DNA of 5,656 nucleotides from Bacteroidales bacterium. GTDB lineage: Bacteria > Bacteroidota > Bacteroidia > Bacteroidales > UBA932. Below, one piece after another: positions 1 through 5,656 of this stretch. The first letter of the stretch is position 1. The number at the start of each line of letters is the position of its first letter. A model generated the notes under the pieces. The model did no database searches and was not told where the DNA came from. It was given only the letters and a program-made list of their open reading frames with translations. The DNA lies in contig JABUTP010000071.1 of NCBI GenBank assembly GCA_021443625.1, positions 1 to 5,656 of the forward strand. The letters run 5' to 3'. The translations under genes and the position numbers were made by a program.

Positions 1-516
1 GCCATCGGTGCGGTTGTCGGTGCTACCGCAGGTTCCATCATCGGTGACCGTATGGACGCCAAGGCAAAGGAACTGGCATCCATCGAAGGTGCCGCCATCG
101 ACACTGTTTATGATGCAAACAATCTCAAGGCCATCAAGGTCACTTTCGACAACGGAATTCTCTTCAAGACCAGCAGCAGTGAACTCAGCGACGTTTCCAA
201 GGCTTCCCTGAAAGATTTTGCCGACAAGATGAAGGATTTTGAGCAGACCGACATTCTGGTTCAAGGTCATACCGACCACACCGGAACCCGCGAATACAAC
301 GAGAAACTCTCTGTAGATCGTGCCAACTCCGTAGCCAGATACCTCAATAACTGCGGTATGGGCAAAGACCGTTTCACCGTGGAGGGCCTTGCCTGGGACA
401 AGATGGTGGTTGACACCGAGAAGGCTTGCCAGGAAAACCGCCGTGTAGAGGTTTATATCACCGCCAATGAGGATATGATCAAGAAGGCTGAGAAAGAAGC
501 CAAGAATGCACAATAA
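1..516 (+). CDS. OmpA-family outer-membrane protein with glycine zipper, 3' part (5' end outside window)
   Basis: The reading frame is open from the first base and ends at TAA 514-516, giving 171 residues of a longer protein. The ATG at 52 is internal: the frame runs on upstream and codes a glycine-zipper segment (visible residues 2-15, small residues with G at 3, 7, 11 and 15). About residues 46-157 form an OmpA C-terminal domain, which binds peptidoglycan non-covalently. The diagnostic stretch is GHTDHTG (89-95) followed by N100, LS and the VDRA motif. D92 and R107 fit the Asp/Arg pair known to contact diaminopimelate in OmpA domains (spacing 15). The late E-N-R-R-V-E-V motif closes the domain, and a Lys/Glu/Ala-rich tail follows. 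The layout resembles the YiaD-type lipoprotein family, but a lipobox would lie outside the window. Codon choice (GGT, CGT, AAC, TTC, AAG) looks more biased than in the other genes, suggesting high expression. Two hairpins follow the stop. The family call is firm; the exact role is inferred. Confidence 0.93.
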   Translation, partial: AIGAVVGATAGSIIGDRMDAKAKELASIEGAAIDTVYDANNLKAIKVTFDNGILFKTSSSELSDVSKASLKDFADKMKDFEQTDILVQGHTDHTGTREYNEKLSVDRANSVARYLNNCGMGKDRFTVEGLAWDKMVVDTEKACQENRRVEVYITANEDMIKKAEKEAKNAQ

Positions 517-520
517 CGGT

Positions 521-537
521 TTGTGGGCGTCCCACAA
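521..537 (+). terminator. Perfect hairpin just after the OmpA-family stop codon
   Basis: TTGTGGG (521-527) pairs perfectly with CCCACAA (531-537) around a 3-base CGT loop, four bases after the stop codon. No T-tract follows, so it is probably not a terminator by itself. It may protect the 3' end of the mRNA or act together with the stronger hairpin at 547-571. The structure is seen directly; the role is inferred. Confidence 0.45.
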
Positions 538-546
538 CGATTCAGA

Positions 547-578
547 GACCGGTGCCTGGCAGGCGCCGGTCTTTTTTT
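547..578 (+). terminator. Rho-independent terminator of the OmpA-family gene
   Basis: GACCGGTGCC (547-556) pairs with GGCGCCGGTC (562-571) over 10 base pairs, one of them G-U, around a 5-base TGGCA loop. Seven T residues (572-578) follow directly. This is a textbook intrinsic terminator on the plus strand, 30 bases after the OmpA-family stop. It should separate that gene from the transporter downstream. Confidence 0.92.
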
Positions 579-609
579 GTATAATGTATTGAACTTTGGC
601 GTATATTTG
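576..609 (+). promoter_or_regulatory. Candidate Bacteroides-type promoter of the AspT-like transporter gene
   Basis: TATATTTG at 602-609 is an exact match to the Bacteroidota -7 consensus TAnnTTTG. A TTTG at 576-579, formed by the end of the terminator T-tract, can serve as the -33 element. The spacer is 22 bases, slightly longer than the usual 19-21. Transcription would then start at about 615-618, leaving a leader of roughly 20 bases before the ATG at 635. There is no Shine-Dalgarno sequence before that ATG, which is normal for this phylum. The match is seen directly; activity is inferred. Confidence 0.55.
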
Positions 610-634
610 CCACCCCATTCTGAATATTGACTTT

Positions 635-2296
635 ATGGATTGGATAAAGGAACTTTTCTTTGGTGACAGCATAGCCCATACTATTCTGATTTTTGCGGCC
701 GTCATTTCCGTAGGGTTGTTTTGCAACAAGATAAAATTCGGGAAAATTGCCCTGGGCAACACCTGGATTCTGTTTGCCGGACTCGCTGCGGCCCATTTCG
801 GGTTTACGGTCAATGCCGAGTCAGCGGAATTCATAAAGAATTTCGGACTTGTATTGTTTGTCTATTGCATAGGACTCCAAGTCGGGCCGAGTTTCTTCTC
901 ATCCTTCAGGGAGGGGGGTGTCAAGTTGAATCTTCTGGCCATGCTGATGGTGGTGCTGGGTTCGGCGCTGGCCATAGGCATCGCTGCCGTTTCGGGAGAG
1001 AGCATCAGCGATATGGTGGGTGTTCTGGCAGGTGCGGTGACCAATACCCCGTCGCTGGGTGCCGCGCAGCAGGTTCTTTCGGAGGTTAATCCCGATGCCA
1101 TAGGTTCCATGGCAATGGGGTATGCCGTGGCCTATCCGATGGGTGTAGTTGGGGTGATATTGGTGTTCATCATCGTCAAGAACCTTTTCAAAATAAATCT
1201 TGAACACGAACAGGAGTCCGCTTCGGCTTCGGCACACGACGGGGCGGAACGGCTCAACGTCAAGGTTACGAATCCGGCCATCTTCGGGCAGGGGTGCGAA
1301 TATGTGACCTCTCTGGCAAAATGCCGGTTTGTGGTGGCCCGCATCATGCGGGGAGACCGCCACATCTCTGCCGTTTCCCAGAATACAGTGCTGGAACAAG
1401 GGGATATCCTCAGGATAATTTGCAAGGCAGACGATTTCAGTTACCTTGTAAGTTTTTTCGGTGAGCAGGTCCATATCCCTTCCAACGTTTGGGAATCCAC
1501 CTTGGGGCAGCTGGTCACCAAAAGGGTGCTGATAAGCAAGCCCGAAATCAACGGCAAATCCCTCGCAGACCTCAAGCTGCGCCACAGTTACGACGTCAAC
1601 GTAACCCGTGTAACAAGGGCGGGAGTTGACATTGTCCCTTCGGCAAACTTTATCCTGCAGATGGGGGACAGGGTCACTGTAGTTGGGCGGGAAAACGATT
1701 GCCAGAAGGTGTCGGATCTCCTTGGCAACTCGATGAAAAAACTCGACGTTCCGCACATCCTGCCGATTTTCGTTGGGATATTCCTGGGCATAATTCTGGG
1801 TTCCATCCCCATTTACCTTCCCAATATGCCATATCCGGTGAAACTGGGTCTTGCCGGCGGTCCGCTGATTGTGGCGATTCTTATGGGGCGCTACGGCCCC
1901 AGATACAAGATGGTGACCTTCACCACCACCTCCGCCAACCTGATGTTGCGCGAGGTGGGGATATCGCTGTTTCTGGCGGCAGTTGGGCTGCTTGCCGGGG
2001 AGCATTTCGTGGAAACCGTTGTGAGCGGGGGATATGTGTGGATTCTGTGGGGCTGCCTCATCACAATGCTGCCGGCTCTTGTCCTTGCCCTGGTCATGCG
2101 GCTGTGGCTCAAGCAGGACTATTTTACCATCCTGGGGACCATAGCCGGCGGTGCCTGCAATCCCATAGCCCTTTCCTATGCCAATTCGCTCTCTTCCTCC
2201 CAGCGTTGCAACATCGCCTACACAACGGTATATCCGCTGACGATGTTCCTCAGAATCCTGGTTGCCGAAGTGATAATAATGGTTTCTGTCCTGTGA
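635..2296 (+). CDS. AspT/YidE/YbjL-type transporter with RCK_C domains
   Basis: Encodes a 553-residue inner-membrane carrier of the aspartate:alanine exchanger (AAEx) family, a usual length for that family. The protein is an internal duplication. The first membrane half (about 12-185) holds GLQVGPSFF (80-88) and TNTPSLGAA (136-144). The second (about 373-552) holds LREVGISLF (438-446) and the matching CNPIALSYA (508-516). About ten membrane helices are expected. Between the halves lie two RCK_C/TrkA-C domains (about 205-290 and 292-372), each with the late L-x-x-GD motif (EQGDIL 254-259, QMGDRV 342-347); in other transporters these bind small regulatory ligands. Characterised AspT exchanges aspartate for alanine, but most relatives, including YidE and YbjL, have other or unknown substrates, so the substrate here is open. 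I chose the ATG at 635 over an in-frame TTG at 596: the protein then begins MDWIKELFFG as in relatives, and the TTG lies upstream of the likely transcription start. The gene is apparently transcribed alone and ends 16 bases before a convergent gene. Confidence 0.93.
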   Translation: MDWIKELFFGDSIAHTILIFAAVISVGLFCNKIKFGKIALGNTWILFAGLAAAHFGFTVNAESAEFIKNFGLVLFVYCIGLQVGPSFFSSFREGGVKLNLLAMLMVVLGSALAIGIAAVSGESISDMVGVLAGAVTNTPSLGAAQQVLSEVNPDAIGSMAMGYAVAYPMGVVGVILVFIIVKNLFKINLEHEQESASASAHDGAERLNVKVTNPAIFGQGCEYVTSLAKCRFVVARIMRGDRHISAVSQNTVLEQGDILRIICKADDFSYLVSFFGEQVHIPSNVWESTLGQLVTKRVLISKPEINGKSLADLKLRHSYDVNVTRVTRAGVDIVPSANFILQMGDRVTVVGRENDCQKVSDLLGNSMKKLDVPHILPIFVGIFLGIILGSIPIYLPNMPYPVKLGLAGGPLIVAILMGRYGPRYKMVTFTTTSANLMLREVGISLFLAAVGLLAGEHFVETVVSGGYVWILWGCLITMLPALVLALVMRLWLKQDYFTILGTIAGGACNPIALSYANSLSSSQRCNIAYTTVYPLTMFLRILVAEVIIMVSVL

Positions 2297-2298
2297 TG

Positions 2299-2314
2299 AA
2301 CGGCTGTGGCCGTT
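2299..2314. terminator. Weak hairpin between the convergent transporter and TonB-receptor genes
   Basis: AACGGC (2299-2304) pairs perfectly with GCCGTT (2309-2314) around a 4-base TGTG loop. It fills almost the whole 16-base gap between the two convergent genes and overlaps the stop codon of the minus-strand gene. Neither strand has a T-tract after it, so termination activity is uncertain. It could block opposing polymerases or simply be chance. This is the only terminator-like structure at this junction. Confidence 0.3.
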
Positions 2315-4694
2315 AACGGAAACTGATTCTGGCTCCGAAGTTGAAATTGCGGGCGGCTCCCCAGTAGCCCGAGAATGTATCCATATCGTGGGTGGCGCCG
2401 TCCTTTCCGCGCTCGATATAAACTGCGTCAAAAAGGTTGTTGGCATTGCAGAAAAGGGTGAGGGCATACCCTTTAGAGAGAGTCTGTCTCCACGAAAGGT
2501 TGAGATTCACAAGGTGGTATGCGGGGATGCGGAACGAATCTTCGGTATTGTTGGGGTCGGTGCGGGAGATGGGGTCAAAATCGGACCAGAAGCGGTCATT
2601 GTAACTCCAGGACAATTTGACCAGGAGGTCACTTTTGTCAAGTTTTTCCGTAAGTGCAAGGGGATGGAAGTCCAGAGTTGCCCCGATTTGTGTCTGGGGG
2701 GCATCGCCAACGTGGAGACCGTCGCTGTAGATGTGTATTTCCTGGACGGGGGTGCCGGTGTAGGGGTCGTAAATGGTGGTGTTCACGTTGTTCTTCCATT
2801 TCCAACTGCCCACCGACGCCATCGCGTCTATCCTGAAAATGTCCCGGTATGAATAAAACGCCTCGGTTTCAAACCCGTAATGGAACGAATCCAGCCCCGT
2901 AACCATAAACATATAAGACTCTTCTTCCAAAGGTTTGTAGGGGTTGCTCTTGATGGTCTTGTTTTTCCACAGGGCAGAGTAGAGGGTGGTTTCAGCCCCC
3001 CAATGTCTTCCCACATATCTGTGGCCGGCCTCAAAGAGAAAGTTCTTCTCATTGCGGACATTCTGCGAAATCTGGTTGTTGCCAGATGCGAAATAGACTC
3101 CCGCGTAGGGGGCGCGGCTGTAGATGCCGCCGTTCGCATAAAGGGAGTGGCTGCGGGAAACCTTGTAAAGAAGGCCCGATTTGGCACTTGCGCCAATGCC
3201 GACGGCCGCCTTGCTCCAGATGTTGTCGGGCGTGTAATTGTATTTGTCCCACCGTTTTATGGAAACTCCGCTGGCCGACACACCATAAGACAAAATGAAT
3301 TGTTTCAGGCTACCGAAGGGTTTGGTGCCGAATCCATAGACGGTAAGGTAATCCATATTGCGCCCGTTGTCGGTGCGGATATAGTCCCCGACCTTCTTTT
3401 TCTCCCCATTGTCAAGCCAGTAGTCCCCGCCGAGAAGGTCGGTGATTCTTTCGCGCTCCCAGGTGTCGTAAGTCTGGTAATGGATGCCCGCCTCAATGGT
3501 GCTTCCGCTTGCGAAGGTGAATTCGGCGGAGCTTTTGGCGCCGAACTGGGTGTGGCCGGCAAGGTAGTCGGAGGTGATGTTGGCAGAGGGGTGGCCCCCT
3601 TCGGAGTCGGTCTGATTGCGGTTGTTTGCAATGACGCCGTCCCAATCAATGTGCCCGTCGGAGCCGATGAAGGAGATGATGCGCCTGCCGGTGCTTTCGG
3701 TGTAGTAACCGCCTCCGTCGCCTATCGCAAGATACACGGCCGAACTGAGGGTGAATCCCACGTTGCGGGCGGCGCCTATTGAGGTGTGAAAACTGTGGTT
3801 GAGAGTGAAATAGGGTTTGAAATAGTTGTTGCGGCTGATGGTTCTGGGGGTGCCGTTGTGCCAACCCCAGTTCTTGTTGTAACTGCTGCCGTACTTCTCT
3901 ATCTCATTGAATGTTACCCTGTTGGAACGCTGGGAATGCTGTTCGGGGGAGCCGAGGGCGGTGAACATCAGCGAGTGGCGGGAGTTTATCTTCTTGCCTA
4001 CCGACAGGAGGTACGACCACGCGCTGACGTCGGTGCATTCGACATAACCTTCTCCCCAGGTATAAGACCCCGACAGCGCAAAGGCCCATCCTTTGCCCAA
4101 ATCTCCGCTGGAGATGTTCATGAAGCCTTTGTTGTTGCCGTAGTCGGAATGGTAGAAACCCGCCTCGTATCCGAAATCCTGCCCGGGACTGAGGGTGATG
4201 ATGTTGATGGTGCCGCCTACGGAATTGTCCGAAATCATCGAGTTGCCGATTCCTTTCTGGAGCTGGATTGCAGAGGTGGCGTCGGCAAGGCCGGCCCAGT
4301 TGTTCCAGTACATATTGCCCGAAGTGAGTCCGGAAATGGGGATTCCGTTGAGCAGGATGGAGATGTTTTCCTGCTTGAAGCCGCGGATGTTGATGCTGGC
4401 ATCGCCGAAACTGCCGGTCTCGCGGGTGGCATAAACGCTTGCGGTGTTGGAAATCACCTCCGGAAAAGTCTTCCCGATGGCCCCGGTCTTGACTTTTTCC
4501 TTAGAAATGTTCTTGAGTCGCAATGACGACCGGTTGATGTCGCTGATGCCGACCGAGAACACCGTCTCTTCCAGAATGTCATAGAGTGATGCCGTCGTAT
4601 CCTGCTGATATGCGTCCTGAGCAGACAAGGCGGCATTGCTGCAAAGCAGCATCAGGCAGGAAAGAATATAGGGTAATAAGACTGTCTTCTTCAT
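2313..4694 (-). CDS. TonB-dependent outer-membrane receptor
   Basis: Encodes a 793-residue outer-membrane transporter for energy-dependent uptake driven by TonB-ExbB-ExbD. Residues 1-25 are a Sec signal peptide (MKK, a hydrophobic core, then A-L-S-A before cleavage). A possible TonB box is ETVFSV (43-48). The plug (about 55-170) shows INIRGF (101-106), ILLNGIPI (113-120) and VGGTINIIT (159-167). The rest is a Tyr/Trp-rich 22-strand barrel; near its end are the NANNLFDAVYI motif of this family and a C-terminal aromatic strand closing with SFR. There is no N-terminal carboxypeptidase-regulatory-like extension and no SusD partner in view, so it is not a typical SusC. Siderophore, haem, vitamin or oligosaccharide uptake are all possible; the sequence does not decide. 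I chose the start at 4694 because the signal peptide begins there. The ATG at 4706 (adding MEFQ) is a fair alternative. The ATG at 4820 would add 42 residues unlike a signal peptide and lies upstream of the likely promoter. Confidence 0.93.
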   Translation of the reverse strand: MKKTVLLPYILSCLMLLCSNAALSAQDAYQQDTTASLYDILEETVFSVGISDINRSSLRLKNISKEKVKTGAIGKTFPEVISNTASVYATRETGSFGDASINIRGFKQENISILLNGIPISGLTSGNMYWNNWAGLADATSAIQLQKGIGNSMISDNSVGGTINIITLSPGQDFGYEAGFYHSDYGNNKGFMNISSGDLGKGWAFALSGSYTWGEGYVECTDVSAWSYLLSVGKKINSRHSLMFTALGSPEQHSQRSNRVTFNEIEKYGSSYNKNWGWHNGTPRTISRNNYFKPYFTLNHSFHTSIGAARNVGFTLSSAVYLAIGDGGGYYTESTGRRIISFIGSDGHIDWDGVIANNRNQTDSEGGHPSANITSDYLAGHTQFGAKSSAEFTFASGSTIEAGIHYQTYDTWERERITDLLGGDYWLDNGEKKKVGDYIRTDNGRNMDYLTVYGFGTKPFGSLKQFILSYGVSASGVSIKRWDKYNYTPDNIWSKAAVGIGASAKSGLLYKVSRSHSLYANGGIYSRAPYAGVYFASGNNQISQNVRNEKNFLFEAGHRYVGRHWGAETTLYSALWKNKTIKSNPYKPLEEESYMFMVTGLDSFHYGFETEAFYSYRDIFRIDAMASVGSWKWKNNVNTTIYDPYTGTPVQEIHIYSDGLHVGDAPQTQIGATLDFHPLALTEKLDKSDLLVKLSWSYNDRFWSDFDPISRTDPNNTEDSFRIPAYHLVNLNLSWRQTLSKGYALTLFCNANNLFDAVYIERGKDGATHDMDTFSGYWGAARNFNFGARISFR

Positions 4695-4733
4695 TTGAAA
4701 TTCCATGCTTTCCGGCACTATGCAACCACCGTA

Positions 4734-4753
4734 CCGGATTTTCCGCAATCCGG
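4734..4753 (-). promoter_or_regulatory. Perfect inverted repeat at the presumed transcription start of the TonB-receptor gene
   Basis: On the minus strand CCGGATT and AATCCGG form a perfect 7-base-pair dyad around the 6-base centre GCGGAA. It lies two bases downstream of a candidate -7 element and 39 bases before the ATG at 4694. It could be an operator for a repressor or a hairpin at the 5' end of the mRNA. The symmetry is seen directly; either role is inferred. Confidence 0.4.
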
Positions 4754-4755
4754 CG

Positions 4756-4763
4756 CAAAAATA
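4756..4763 (-). promoter_or_regulatory. Candidate Bacteroides-type -7 element for the TonB-receptor gene
   Basis: On the minus strand this reads TATTTTTG, an exact match to TAnnTTTG. No convincing TTTG lies at the -33 position; instead the 8-base palindrome GGATATCC (4783-4790) sits there. Transcription would start near 4749, giving a leader of about 55 bases before the ATG at 4694. The missing -33 element may mean an activator-dependent promoter or a false match. Confidence 0.35.
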
Positions 4764-4834
4764 GTGATTATTTGGAAAATATGGATATCCTTGCAGACGA
4801 ACAATGTGCCGCTTGCTCAAAACAGCACCATCAA

Positions 4835-5656
4835 CTACTCCACGGTCCGCATTATCTGGGGCCAGGAGGAGACACCGATGACGGGGAGGTAGGGGGCGAA
4901 GACCGACTCCTGAGAGGAGGTGTAGGCGGCCTTATAGACGTAATACGCGGGCTTGGGGTCGAGATCCTGAGTGCGGAGGCCTATCTTGACGCCCTCTTCG
5001 GGATTGTCGGACCAGTTGTGCCACTGCATGGCGTCGATGCCGTCGAGTTGTGACACTTTGTATAGGGCCCAGGCGGCGCAGGCGGCCTGGTTGGCCAGGT
5101 CGCTATCGCTGTAGGACGGGGAGTTTGCCCCGTTTTCGGAGAGCCACAGCGACCGCTTTTCACTGTTGCGGAACTTGTGTTCGGGCTGTTTAATCCAATG
5201 GTCTATGACTTCCAGATTCTTGAAAGTGATGTACTTGGTATTCATGGACCAGGTGGCGCCGCTGTCGTTCCAGGTCTTGGGGTTGGAGAGGCTCTGGGGA
5301 TAGGGATGCAGGGCGACACCCCAATGGAAATCCCCTTCGGTGCGGCTGTAATCGAGCAGAATGTCCAGCATCTCCTTGGCGCAGTAGTCGTCCCGCTGCA
5401 TCCAGTTGTGGGTGAATGAGGCCATAACCTCGGCATTGGGGTTGTAACTGCGGGCTATGTCGTGGCAAATCCTCAGCGACTTGACGTATTCGTGCATATA
5501 GGTATTGAGATGCTGGGCTCCCATATTGGTCCACGACGTACCCATATCGACCTCGTTGTGGAGAATCCACTTGTCAATGCGGCCGTAACGGCCGTCACTG
5601 CGGCTGTATCGGAAGGCGAGGAAGTCGAGGCACGCTGCGTAGCGGTTCACCGCCTC
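4835..5656 (-). CDS. DUF5722-like glycoside hydrolase-type protein, C-terminal part (5' end outside window)
   Basis: The frame is open to the right edge and ends at TAG 4837-4835, giving 273 residues of a longer protein. The GTG at 5650 is internal, since the frame continues upstream through Glu-Ala. By recall the sequence resembles DUF5722, a family with a TIM-barrel glycosidase fold. The pattern fits clan GH-A: WILHNEVD (30-37) has the Asn-Glu pair of the usual acid/base at the end of strand 4 (E35), and LWLSENG (170-176) has a Glu suited to the nucleophile at strand 7 (E174). Between them lie ASFTHNW (79-85) and WGVALHPYP (112-120), typical of substrate-pocket strands, and MQWHNW (210-215) follows at strand 8. 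The late K-P-A-Y-Y-V-Y-K segment is the usual final helix. A signal peptide would lie outside the window. Substrate and even activity are unproven. The gene precedes the TonB-receptor gene on the same strand, with a 140-base gap. Confidence 0.8.
   Translation of the reverse strand, partial: EAVNRYAACLDFLAFRYSRSDGRYGRIDKWILHNEVDMGTSWTNMGAQHLNTYMHEYVKSLRICHDIARSYNPNAEVMASFTHNWMQRDDYCAKEMLDILLDYSRTEGDFHWGVALHPYPQSLSNPKTWNDSGATWSMNTKYITFKNLEVIDHWIKQPEHKFRNSEKRSLWLSENGANSPSYSDSDLANQAACAAWALYKVSQLDGIDAMQWHNWSDNPEEGVKIGLRTQDLDPKPAYYVYKAAYTSSQESVFAPYLPVIGVSSWPQIMRTVE

Larger units (their letters stand above)
4695..4834. other. Intergenic region between the TonB-receptor gene and the DUF5722-like gene
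   Basis: This 140-base gap separates two minus-strand genes. It holds the -7 candidate at 4756-4763, the dyad at 4734-4753 and the palindrome at 4783-4790. I found no convincing terminator for the upstream glycosidase-like gene: the only small stem there (TGCT/AGCA around GTTTTG on the minus strand, near 4815-4828) has four base pairs and no T-tract. Read-through into the receptor gene is therefore possible. Confidence 0.5.

Noticed and set aside
52..54. ATG at 52 as the true start of the OmpA-family gene
   Set aside because: The frame is open to the window edge, and the upstream codons encode a glycine-zipper segment typical of these proteins, so the gene starts outside the window.
580..585. 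TATAAT resembling a sigma-70 -10 box before the transporter gene
   Set aside because: There is no suitable TTGACA-like element 17 bases upstream; that space is the terminator stem. The other evidence points to Bacteroidota, whose main sigma factor uses TAnnTTTG, and a perfect copy of that lies at 602-609.
899..2467. A 522-residue open frame on the minus strand, antisense to the transporter gene
   Set aside because: It lies almost wholly opposite a clearly conserved membrane-protein gene and runs into the receptor gene. Its translation is rich in His, Gln, Arg and Pro with no recognisable domain. This fits a shadow frame kept open by the codon pattern of the true gene.
2880..3782. A 300-residue open frame on the plus strand, antisense to the TonB-receptor gene
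   Set aside because: The sense strand codes an uninterrupted receptor barrel. The antisense translation is Val/Gly/Ala-rich with no recognisable motif, so it is a shadow frame.
3786..4526. A 246-residue open frame on the plus strand opposite the receptor plug
   Set aside because: Same reasoning: it overlaps conserved plug motifs on the other strand and shows no signal peptide, domain or promoter of its own.
4641..4694. Possible lipoprotein signal in the TonB receptor (Cys at residue 18)
   Set aside because: The residues before the Cys (L-M-L-L) do not fit a lipobox, and a good signal peptidase I site follows at residues 23-25. Barrel receptors of this type are not usually lipidated.
4695..4820. 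N-terminal extension of the TonB receptor to an ATG at 4820
   Set aside because: The extra 42 residues are not signal-like and would bury the clear MKK signal peptide inside the protein. The likely -7 element at 4756-4763 also lies within the extension.

Overview
The window most likely comes from a member of the Bacteroidota, probably the order Bacteroidales. Three things point that way. The best promoter candidates match the Bacteroides-type -7 element (TAnnTTTG). The gene starts lack clear Shine-Dalgarno sequences. The gene content (glycine-zipper OmpA lipoprotein-type protein, AspT-like RCK transporter, TonB-dependent receptor, DUF5722-like glycosidase) is typical of that group. Base composition looks moderately GC-rich by eye; it was not computed. 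The genus cannot be fixed from this sequence.

Layout: (1) 1-516, plus strand: the 3' part of an OmpA-family, peptidoglycan-binding outer-membrane protein, cut by the left edge. (2) 517-634: a short, dense intergenic stretch with two hairpins. The second is a strong intrinsic terminator whose T-tract runs straight into a Bacteroides-type promoter. (3) 635-2296, plus strand: a complete AspT/YidE/YbjL-type transporter with two internally repeated membrane halves around a pair of cytosolic RCK_C (TrkA-C) domains. (4) 2297-2312: a tiny convergent gap spanned by a weak hairpin. (5) 2313-4694, minus strand: a complete TonB-dependent outer-membrane receptor with signal peptide, plug and beta-barrel. 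(6) 4695-4834: a 140-base gap with a candidate minus-strand promoter and a perfect dyad at the expected transcription start. (7) 4835-5656, minus strand: the C-terminal part of a DUF5722-like, clan GH-A-type glycosidase, cut by the right edge.

The genes do not form one obvious pathway. The OmpA protein anchors the outer membrane to peptidoglycan, and the transporter is an inner-membrane carrier with its own promoter. The TonB receptor and the glycosidase-like gene lie head to tail on the minus strand and could belong to one nutrient-acquisition locus. No SusD-like gene is visible, and the gap seems to carry a separate promoter. I saw no tRNA, rRNA, CRISPR array, insertion sequence or phage gene, and no clear sign of a new multi-gene system. 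The points worth a second look are the regulatory junctions and the unassigned substrates of the receptor, the transporter and the glycosidase-like protein.
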